A stretch of DNA of 21,151 bases. It comes from Bacteroidales bacterium (GTDB lineage: Bacteria; Bacteroidota; Bacteroidia; Bacteroidales; JAADGE01). Positions 1-6,353 of the stretch are shown here, piece after piece. Location: the NCBI GenBank assembly GCA_026987795.1, contig JALSMF010000108.1, forward strand, positions 1 through 21,151, read 5' to 3'. How positions within the stretch are numbered: position 1 is the first letter of the stretch; every line of letters starts with the position of its first letter. A program made the position numbers and the translations under genes. The notes under the pieces were generated by a model, which was not told the DNA's origin, made no database searches, and worked only from the letters and a program-made list of their open reading frames with translations.

Positions 1-40
1 ATCTTTTAATTTCAGACATATACAAAATATTACGACAAAG

Positions 41-499
41 TTATTCTTTTATTCTTATTTCATAAAAGAAGTTTGTAATTAATGCTTTACATTCAGGTTC
101 CGACACACCCGCAGAAATCTTTGTTTTAGGATGAATAATTTGTTTATTAAAAACGGAATATCCCCTTTTGTCGTCTTTTGTGCCGTAAACAATCTTTCCG
201 ATTTGAGACCAATATGCAGCACCTGCACACATAACACAAGGCTCAACGGTAACATACAAGGTGCATTCTCTTAAATATTTGGCTCCGAGAAAATTTGACG
301 CTGCCGTAATTGCCAACATTTCGGCATGTGCAGTCGTATCATTTAATGTTTCTGTCAAATTATGTGCTTTTGAAATAATCCGTTTATTGCAGACAACAAC
401 GGCACCTATAGGAACTTCTCCTTTTTCAAAAGCAATTTGTGCCTGAATTAATGCCTGTTTCATAAAATACTCGTCCGAAAAAATATCCTGTTTTTGCAT
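41..499 (-). CDS. tadA: tRNA adenosine(34) deaminase TadA-like nucleoside deaminase
   Basis: This 152-residue protein is a zinc-dependent cytidine/deoxycytidylate deaminase-fold enzyme. The zinc site is intact: an HAE motif at residues 58-60 (His ligand and catalytic Glu) and a PCVMC motif at 87-91 with the two Cys ligands. The N-terminal motif GEVPIGAVVV (27-36) and the HAEMLAI context are typical of TadA, which converts A34 to inosine in tRNA-Arg(ACG). The length is close to that of TadA proteins. Other nucleoside deaminases of this fold, such as guanine deaminase, share the zinc motifs, so the substrate is inferred. The start is an ATG with an A/T-rich leader. It is transcribed divergently from aspS, 85 bp away. 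A 7-of-8 match to the -7 box (minus-strand TAATTTTA, 543-550) is the best promoter candidate and abuts the aspS promoter. Confidence 0.88.
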   Translation of the reverse strand: MQKQDIFSDEYFMKQALIQAQIAFEKGEVPIGAVVVCNKRIISKAHNLTETLNDTTAHAEMLAITAASNFLGAKYLRECTLYVTVEPCVMCAGAAYWSQIGKIVYGTKDDKRGYSVFNKQIIHPKTKISAGVSEPECKALITNFFYEIRIKE

Positions 500-550
500 A
501 TATCATATAAATTAATGATTAAGAATTCCTATTCCTAATACGTAAAATTA

Positions 551-558
551 TATATTTG
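551..558 (+). promoter_or_regulatory. aspS promoter, Bacteroidota-type -7 box
   Basis: TATATTTG is a perfect match to the TANNTTTG -7 element used by the Bacteroidota primary sigma factor, 26 nt before the aspS start codon. No good TTTG -33 element is present at the usual 19-21 nt spacing. Confidence 0.55.
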
Positions 559-584
559 CCGAAATTTATCAAAAATAAAAAATA

Positions 585-2336
585 ATGTACAGAACAAATA
601 ACTGCGGAGAATTAAGATTAAACGATATAAATAAAGAGGTAACTTTAAGCGGATGGATACAAAAAGTGCGAAAATTAGGAGGGATGACATTTGTTGATTT
701 AAGAGACCGCTACGGAATAACACAATTGGTTTTTAATGAAGAAACAAATGCTGAATTAAGCGAAGAAGCACAAAAACTCGGACGAGAATTTGTAATTAAA
801 ATTAAAGGAACGGTTGCCGAAAGAAGCAATAAAAATCCGGAATTGCCGACGGGAGACATTGAAATAGCGGTTCGAAATTTGGAAATTTTGAGCAAATCGG
901 AAGTTCCGCCTTTTACCATAGAAAACGAAACTGACGGAGGCGAAGAAATTCGTTTAAAATATCGTTATTTGGATTTAAGAAGACCTGTTGTCCAAAAAGG
1001 GCTTATTTTAAGACATAAAACGGCGCAAGAAATAAGAAATTTTTTAAGCAATAAAGGTTTTCTTGAAATAGAAACACCTTTTTTAATAAAATCAACACCC
1101 GAAGGAGCCAGAGATTTTGTTGTTCCGTCTCGTATGAGCGAAGGAAAATTTTATGCCCTTCCTCAGTCGCCGCAAGTGTTTAAGCAGTTGCTGATGATAG
1201 GCGGATACGATAAATATTTTCAAATTACGAAATGTTTCAGAGATGAGGATTTCAGAGCCGACAGGCAACCCGAATTTACGCAAATTGATTGCGAAATGTC
1301 TTTTGTCGAACGAGAAGATATTCTTTCGGTTTTTGAGGAAATGACCAAACACCTTTTCAAGACCGTAAAAAATATTGACTTTAAAGAAGCATTTCCCCGA
1401 ATAAAATACGATGATGCAATTGAAAATTACGGTTCCGATAAACCGGATATCCGTTTTGAAATGAAAATTCACAACATAAGCGAAATTGTAAAAAACAAGG
1501 GCTTTAAAATTTTTAACGATGCCGAATATATCGGTGCAATTTGTGCCGAAGGACTTGCAAATTATTCCAGAAAACAACTCGATAAATTGGTTGATTTCGT
1601 AAAACGTCCGCAAATAGGAGCAAAGGGCTTGGTATATGTAAAGTATAACGAAGACGGAACTTTTAAATCGTCGGTTGATAAATTTTATTCGCAAGATGAT
1701 TTAAAAACGTGGGCTGATAAACTTTCGGCAAAACCGGGAGATTTACTTTTGGTAATGTCCGGAAATAAAAAAGAAACATTAACACAACTCGGCGAATTGC
1801 GTCTGGAAATGGGCGAACGTTCGGGCTTAAGGGATAAAAATAAATTTGCTCCGCTTTGGATTATTGATTTTCCGCTTTTTGAAAAAGACGAAGAAACCGG
1901 ACAGTTACATGCCATGCACCACCCTTTTACTTCTCCCAAAACGGAAGACACAGAATTGCTCGAAACAAATCCGGATGCCATAAAAGCCGATGCCTATGAT
2001 CTGGTTATAAACGGAAATGAAATAGGCGGCGGCTCCGTTCGTATTCATACTGTTGAAATGCAGGAAAAAATGTTTAAACATCTCGGATTTACGAAAGAAG
2101 AAGCCGAGGAGCAATTCGGTTTTTTGATGAATGCTTTTAAATACGGAGCACCGCCGCACGGAGGCATTGCTTTCGGTTTTGACCGCTGGGTTGCCTTGTT
2201 TAACGGCTCCGACAGCATCAGAGACGTTATGGCGTTTCCGAAAAATAATGCCGGGCGCGATTTAATGATTGATGCACCTTCCGAAATCGACAAATTACAA
2301 TTGGATGATTTGCATTTGAAAATTGTAAAAAAGTAA
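585..2336 (+). CDS. aspS: aspartate--tRNA ligase (AspRS, class II)
   Basis: Aspartyl-tRNA synthetase activates aspartate with ATP and charges tRNA-Asp in the cytosol. The 583 residues match the long bacterial AspRS form. An N-terminal OB-fold anticodon-binding domain (about 1-105) is followed by the class II catalytic core, with a GAD-type insertion in the middle (about 290-410). Motif 2 is visible as FRDEDFRADRQPEF (218-231) and motif 3 as GFDR (531-534). The YRYLDLRRP signature (127-135) and QSPQ (194-197) are also present. In the anticodon loop-contacting stretch, position 31 is Leu, as in discriminating AspRSs such as E. coli, rather than the His found in non-discriminating proteobacterial enzymes. 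The gene is convergent with the PfkB kinase gene, with only 13 bp between stop codons and no visible terminator there. Confidence 0.98.
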   Translation: MYRTNNCGELRLNDINKEVTLSGWIQKVRKLGGMTFVDLRDRYGITQLVFNEETNAELSEEAQKLGREFVIKIKGTVAERSNKNPELPTGDIEIAVRNLEILSKSEVPPFTIENETDGGEEIRLKYRYLDLRRPVVQKGLILRHKTAQEIRNFLSNKGFLEIETPFLIKSTPEGARDFVVPSRMSEGKFYALPQSPQVFKQLLMIGGYDKYFQITKCFRDEDFRADRQPEFTQIDCEMSFVEREDILSVFEEMTKHLFKTVKNIDFKEAFPRIKYDDAIENYGSDKPDIRFEMKIHNISEIVKNKGFKIFNDAEYIGAICAEGLANYSRKQLDKLVDFVKRPQIGAKGLVYVKYNEDGTFKSSVDKFYSQDDLKTWADKLSAKPGDLLLVMSGNKKETLTQLGELRLEMGERSGLRDKNKFAPLWIIDFPLFEKDEETGQLHAMHHPFTSPKTEDTELLETNPDAIKADAYDLVINGNEIGGGSVRIHTVEMQEKMFKHLGFTKEEAEEQFGFLMNAFKYGAPPHGGIAFGFDRWVALFNGSDSIRDVMAFPKNNAGRDLMIDAPSEIDKLQLDDLHLKIVKK

Positions 2337-2349
2337 TTTGCGACAATGT

Positions 2350-3282
2350 TTACAACAAATTAGTTTCAATATCAAATTGAGTTAAGCGAATAAATCTTTC
2401 AATACGTTCGGATATTTCCGTTTTTTCGAGTTTTTGAATACGTTCGGTTCCGAATTTTTCGATATTAAAAGAAGCCATTACCGAACCGATTATCAAGGCA
2501 TTTTTCATATTATCGAAAGACAAATCATCGGTTTTTGCCAGCCAGCCGATAAAACCGCCCGCAAAAGTATCGCCGGCACCGGTAGGGTCGAAAACAGTTT
2601 TTACGGGCAAAGCCGGAGCACTGAAAATATTCATATTTTTATCGAAAAGTAAAGCCCCGTGTTTCCCTTTTTTTATGATTAGAAATTTCGGACCTTCGGA
2701 AAGTATTTTTTCGGCTGCCGCAATCAAAGAATGTTCTCCGGAAAATTGTTGTGCTTCTTCATCGTTGATACACAGTAAGTCAACCATCGAAACAGTTTCT
2801 TTTAAATCTTCGGGTGTTTTATCCATCCAAAAATTCATAGTGTCCATCATAACAAATTTCGGACGTTTTTTCATTCGTTCGATAACCACCCGTTGAATTG
2901 AGGGAGTTAAATTTCCGAGCATAAGATATTCCGAACCCTGATAAGCATCGGGAATAACCGGATCAAAACTTGCCAATGAGTTTAACTCTGTTACGAGAGT
3001 ATCTCTTTTGTTCATATTGTCGTGATATTTTCCTGACCAAAAGAATGTTTTTTCGCCTTTTTTTATCTGAATACCCCGGATATCAATATTGTGTTTTTTC
3101 AGTATTTCAAGATAATCTTTCGGAAAATCTTCGCCGACAACGGAAATAAGGTTTGTGTTTTTTTCGAAATAAGAAGCCGATAAAGCGATATAAGTGCCTG
3201 CTCCTCCTATAATTTTATCGGTTTTCCCGAAAGGTGTTTCTATTGCATCAAATGCAACGGTTCCTACTATAGCTAAACTCAT
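2350..3282 (-). CDS. PfkB-family sugar/nucleoside kinase
   Basis: This 310-residue protein is a ribokinase/PfkB-superfamily kinase that transfers phosphate from ATP to a hydroxyl of a sugar or nucleoside. The N-terminal substrate-binding Gly motif appears as IIGGAGTYIALSAS (24-37). The C-terminal signature DPTGAGDTFAGG (232-243) contains the anion hole and the catalytic base Asp238. The NDEEA segment (173-177) and the IIKKGKHGALLF segment (202-213) are also typical of the family. Nothing in the sequence fixes the substrate; adenosine, ribose, fructose and 2-keto-gluconate kinases all share this fold. It is a single-gene unit, convergent with aspS and divergent from tRNA-Asn. A perfect -7 box lies 32 nt upstream of the ATG. 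Confidence 0.9.
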   Translation of the reverse strand: MSLAIVGTVAFDAIETPFGKTDKIIGGAGTYIALSASYFEKNTNLISVVGEDFPKDYLEILKKHNIDIRGIQIKKGEKTFFWSGKYHDNMNKRDTLVTELNSLASFDPVIPDAYQGSEYLMLGNLTPSIQRVVIERMKKRPKFVMMDTMNFWMDKTPEDLKETVSMVDLLCINDEEAQQFSGEHSLIAAAEKILSEGPKFLIIKKGKHGALLFDKNMNIFSAPALPVKTVFDPTGAGDTFAGGFIGWLAKTDDLSFDNMKNALIIGSVMASFNIEKFGTERIQKLEKTEISERIERFIRLTQFDIETNLL

Positions 3283-3314
3283 TAATTTTTTAAGTTTTTA
3301 TGAAAAAATTTCTG

Positions 3315-3322
3315 CAAATATA
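3315..3322 (-). promoter_or_regulatory. pfkB-type kinase promoter, -7 box
   Basis: On the minus strand this reads TATATTTG, a perfect TANNTTTG match 32 nt upstream of the kinase start codon. It forms the left half of a 12-bp palindrome (3315-3326), whose right half contains the TTTG assigned to the tRNA-Asn promoter. No clear minus-strand -33 TTTG is visible. Confidence 0.45.
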
Positions 3323-3352
3323 TTTGTTTTTTAAAAAAACGTATTACTTTTG
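3323..3352 (+). promoter_or_regulatory. tRNA-Asn promoter (-33 TTTG and -7 box)
   Basis: TTTG (3323-3326) and TACTTTTG (3345-3352) match the Bacteroidota -33 and -7 elements. The spacing is 18 nt, slightly under the usual 19-21. The -7 box ends 20 nt before the mature tRNA 5' end, leaving a short leader. Confidence 0.6.
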
Positions 3353-3372
3353 CATCGCTAATTTAAAAAAAT

Positions 3373-3446
3373 TCCTCCTTAGCTCAGTTGGTTAGAGCGT
3401 CGGACTGTTAATCCGCAGGTCCTAGGTTCAAGTCCTAGAGGAGGAG
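3373..3446 (+). tRNA. tRNA-Asn (anticodon GTT)
   Basis: A 74-nt cloverleaf can be folded by hand. The acceptor stem TCCTCCT/AGGAGGA (3373-3379 with 3439-3445) is followed by discriminator G3446. The D stem is GCTC/GAGC (3382-3385 with 3395-3398). The anticodon loop CTGTTAA (3405-3411) holds anticodon GTT at 3407-3409. The T arm is CTAGG-TTCAAGT-CCTAG (3422-3438). The top pair of the anticodon stem (T3400 with C3416, positions 27-43) is a mismatch. The CCA end is not encoded; the next bases are CAT. It reads codons AAC and AAT. Confidence 0.97.
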
Positions 3447-3451
3447 CATAA

Positions 3452-3477
3452 AGCTCGGCAAAATGTCGGGCTTTTTT
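3452..3477 (+). terminator. Rho-independent terminator of tRNA-Asn
   Basis: An 8-bp stem (3452-3459 with 3465-3472, including two G-T pairs) closes a 5-nt loop and runs into six T residues (3472-3477). It begins 6 nt after the tRNA. It may also help end the convergent phosphoesterase transcript, though the T tract on that strand is short. Confidence 0.75.
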
Positions 3478-3480
3478 GTT

Positions 3481-4167
3481 TTAAATATCAATGTTTTTTT
3501 GACAAGTTAACTCTTTTGTATCAAGATTATAACAACATAACTTTCCTAATTTTTTATAGTCATAAAGTCGGTGAGGTTTGGTATATACACACCCGTTATC
3601 TAAATATATTATTTTCTTTTTTGCTTTTATTTGTTTCTGTATTTTCTTATAATAAGTCGGGCTGTGTCCCACAATTATTGTTTTATTTTTTGCTTTCTTT
3701 TTGTCATATTTAAAAGTTCTGATATTCAACATACCGACCGCATCGTTGAAAGGGTATTTTTTTCTGAAATCAAAACCGGCGTGAACCAAAAAATAATCGT
3801 CAAGTTCGGCAAAATACGCTAATGATTTCATAAACTTCAGATATTTTTTTCGGAGTTTCCTTTTTTTATTCAAAAGGTCTTTGCTTCTGGCTAAATTTTT
3901 TACAAAATAATAAAATGAAGCATCGTTATATTCTTTTTCGGCTTTAAGCATCTGGTATTCATGATTTCCCGAAAGGGGAAAAACAGACGGATAATTTTCT
4001 TTCAGATTTATAAGAATATCTAAAACTCCGCTGCTGTCGGGACCTCTGTCGATATAATCGCCGAGAAAATATAATGTATCGTTTTCGGTAAAATTTATTT
4101 TTTGAAGCAATGCGTTTAATGTTTTGCTGCATCCGTGAATATCGGAAATTACCAAACGTCTGCCCAT
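3481..4167 (-). CDS. PPP-family metallophosphoesterase (serine/threonine phosphatase-like)
   Basis: This 228-residue protein is a calcineurin-like phosphoesterase of the PPP type, a soluble two-metal hydrolase. All core motifs are intact: SDIHG (8-12), GDYIDRG (36-42), GNHE (67-70), a His-Ala-Gly at 129-131 and GHSP (167-170). This set matches bacterial PrpA/PrpB-like protein phosphatases and the related ApaH-like enzymes, which act on phosphoproteins or dinucleoside polyphosphates. The sequence does not decide between these substrates. A Lys-rich segment (about 95-112) is inserted between the metal motifs. It begins 23 bp after the upstream TPR histidine kinase gene on the same strand, so the two are probably co-transcribed. 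That would pair a kinase with a phosphatase-like enzyme. Confidence 0.87.
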   Translation of the reverse strand: MGRRLVISDIHGCSKTLNALLQKINFTENDTLYFLGDYIDRGPDSSGVLDILINLKENYPSVFPLSGNHEYQMLKAEKEYNDASFYYFVKNLARSKDLLNKKRKLRKKYLKFMKSLAYFAELDDYFLVHAGFDFRKKYPFNDAVGMLNIRTFKYDKKKAKNKTIIVGHSPTYYKKIQKQIKAKKKIIYLDNGCVYTKPHRLYDYKKLGKLCCYNLDTKELTCQKNIDI

Positions 4168-4190
4168 TTTACGTTTAGGTTAAAAATTGT

Positions 4191-6197
4191 TTATTTTTCG
4201 TCTTTCTTTGCAGGTAATATTACCGTAAAGATGCTACCCTTTCCGACTTTACTTTTTACGGAGATGCTGCCGTTATTCTTTAAAATAAAATCTTTACACA
4301 CAACCAGCCCTAAACCAGTTCCTTTCTCGTTCTGTGTTCCGAAGGTTGAAAAATTCAAATCAGCTCTGAACAGTTTAGGAATATCGACATCTTTAATCCC
4401 TACACCCGTATCCGATATTTCAATTATAACATCATTGTTCTTTCCGAAGGCTTTTATTTTCACCGTTCCGCCTTTCGGGGTAAATTTAACCGCGTTTGAA
4501 ACTAAATTTCTTATAACCGTAATAATCATACTTTTATCGACATAAGCCGTTACATTATCGTCTATTTCTTCAATAATATTAACACCTTTTGCTTCGGCAT
4601 TATTCTTTGATATAATAATTCCTTCTTCTGCTATACTTTTTATACTTACATTTTTCGGTGAGAATTTTACAAGCCCCGTTTGACTTCTGGTAAAATCAAG
4701 TAAGTTATCCAAAAGACGGTATGTTTGATTTGAAGCATCATAAATAAATTCGGCATATTTTAATATCTCCGGCAAATCTTCTTGTTTAGCTTTATTTTTA
4801 ATCATTTCGGAAAAACCTATTATTCCCTGAAACGGATTTTTTAAATCGTGAGCTATAATTGTAAACAGTTTATTTTTAGTTCTGTTTACTTTCTTCAGTT
4901 CAAAAGCTATCTCACTTATTTTATCTCTTTGTGCCGAAATCTTTTCCCTTTGTTCTGTGATATTTTTATTTTTTTCGTCTAAAAGTTTTAAAGCTTTATT
5001 TTTACTCCTGTAGAGCATAAATAAGAAAACGGACAAAGTTGTAACAAGTATAAATCCTGCCGCAGATACGGCAATAATTACTTTCTGCCTCTTAATTATC
5101 TCATAATCTGCAGCCTTTTCTTTTTCAAGGTTATCAATTTGAAGCTGTTTTTTTTCGTTTTGATATTTTGCTTCAACCGATGCAATGGCTTCTGTCTTTT
5201 CTCTATTAAAAATACTGTCGTTAACAGCTGTCAGTTTTTCATAATACTCTAACGCTTTTTTATAATTTTCTAATTTTTTATAAGTTCCCGCCAAAACATA
5301 AAATGCATAAGACCGTAAAGAATGGGATTTCAGTCCTTGGGCTTCTTTCAGAGCCATATTCCCGTATTTTACAGCTTTATGCAACAGGCTTAATCGTATT
5401 TTTTTATTTTTCTCGATTTCTGCCATATTTAAATATGCCATAGCAATATTGGTATAAGTAACTGAAAATACGGATTTATCATTTACATCTTCTGCTTTTT
5501 CCGTAATTCTTAAAAATGCTTCTGCTGCCTTTTCATATTCTCCTTTTATCATATACAGCCTTGCAATATTACCTAAAGCACTGATTTCAATTTTAGTATT
5601 TCCTGTTTCTTCGGCAATTTTTACAGTATTCAGAAAATAATATTCGGCAGTGTCTAAAACATCTCTGTCTGAATAAATTAATCCTAAATTATTGTATACA
5701 TTTGCTATTCCTTCTTTATAGTCTTCAGATATATAAATTTGTATTGCAAGGTCAAAAAATTTACGTGCTTTTTTGAAATTTTTCTGATAATAATGAATAG
5801 TTCCGATATTTGAATATATCTTGGCAATATTCATAGTATCCTTTAATTTTTCATAAATTCTCAGTGCTTTATAAAAATTATTATAGGATTCTTTATAATG
5901 CCCCAATATGATATCAGCTCTGCCGAGGTAATTGCAAGACTCAGCCGTTCCCTCTTCGTAAGATATTTTTTCCGAGAGTTTTTTTGCTGTTTCCGCAAAA
6001 AACAATGCACTGTCTGTGTTATTATACAGATAAATTCCGGCAAGTTTATTTAGAGCGTTTATTGTTTTAATATCTTCTTTGCCGAGTTTAGTTATATTTA
6101 ACAAACTGTCTTTTTTTGTATCAGACTGTGCATATAAATTGTTGTTTAAAAACAAAATACAGAACGTTATTATTATAAATTTATAACGATATAACAT
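4191..6197 (-). CDS. TPR-repeat sensor histidine kinase
   Basis: This 668-residue inner-membrane sensor kinase starts with a signal-like segment (1-24, ending LYAQ). A periplasmic array of tetratricopeptide repeats follows (about 85-330), for example the units around 98-118, 138-158 and 308-328. A transmembrane helix (372-395) and coiled coil (about 397-437) lead into a HisKA domain with phospho-acceptor His450 (AHDLKNPFQG). The HATPase domain has an N box at NLVSNAVKFT (564-573), a G1 box DTGVG (596-600) and a G2 box GTGLGL (626-631), so it looks active. TPRs normally bind proteins, so the input is probably a periplasmic protein partner. No receiver domain or adjacent response regulator is present, so it is an orphan kinase in this window. 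It lies 23 bp upstream of the phosphoesterase gene and is divergent from yfhO. Confidence 0.95.
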   Translation of the reverse strand: MLYRYKFIIITFCILFLNNNLYAQSDTKKDSLLNITKLGKEDIKTINALNKLAGIYLYNNTDSALFFAETAKKLSEKISYEEGTAESCNYLGRADIILGHYKESYNNFYKALRIYEKLKDTMNIAKIYSNIGTIHYYQKNFKKARKFFDLAIQIYISEDYKEGIANVYNNLGLIYSDRDVLDTAEYYFLNTVKIAEETGNTKIEISALGNIARLYMIKGEYEKAAEAFLRITEKAEDVNDKSVFSVTYTNIAMAYLNMAEIEKNKKIRLSLLHKAVKYGNMALKEAQGLKSHSLRSYAFYVLAGTYKKLENYKKALEYYEKLTAVNDSIFNREKTEAIASVEAKYQNEKKQLQIDNLEKEKAADYEIIKRQKVIIAVSAAGFILVTTLSVFLFMLYRSKNKALKLLDEKNKNITEQREKISAQRDKISEIAFELKKVNRTKNKLFTIIAHDLKNPFQGIIGFSEMIKNKAKQEDLPEILKYAEFIYDASNQTYRLLDNLLDFTRSQTGLVKFSPKNVSIKSIAEEGIIISKNNAEAKGVNIIEEIDDNVTAYVDKSMIITVIRNLVSNAVKFTPKGGTVKIKAFGKNNDVIIEISDTGVGIKDVDIPKLFRADLNFSTFGTQNEKGTGLGLVVCKDFILKNNGSISVKSKVGKGSIFTVILPAKKDEK

Positions 6198-6269
6198 TTG
6201 GATTTTCTAATTGGTTGTTATTGAGAATATAAAGGTATGAAAAAAAATGAAAAAAAGTAATCTTTCAAG

Positions 6270-6288
6270 ATATTGTTTTCAACAATAT
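6270..6288. repeat. Inverted repeat between divergent kinase and yfhO genes
   Basis: ATATTGTT (6270-6277) and AACAATAT (6281-6288) form a perfect 8-bp inverted repeat around TTC. It lies in the 156-bp region between two divergent genes. No T tract follows on either strand, so an operator is more likely than a terminator. Confidence 0.4.
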
Positions 6289-6329
6289 ATAATCAATAAA
6301 CTAATTTTTAATTTATCGTAAATAAAATA

Positions 6330-6337
6330 TATTTTTG
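6330..6337 (+). promoter_or_regulatory. yfhO promoter, -7 box
   Basis: TATTTTTG is a perfect TANNTTTG match ending 16 nt before the ATG. TTTT at 6306-6309 sits at exactly 20 nt spacing and matches three of the four -33 bases. Confidence 0.55.
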
Positions 6338-6353
6338 TATCAAAATAATTCTT

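Noticed and set aside
1..40. Sequence beyond the tadA stop at the left edge.
   Set aside because: No start codon with an open frame, hairpin or promoter box could be supported in these 40 bases.
1092..1694. A 200-codon minus-strand frame inside aspS.
   Set aside because: It is fully antisense to conserved AspRS catalytic core sequence and has no recognisable domain, so it is a shadow frame.
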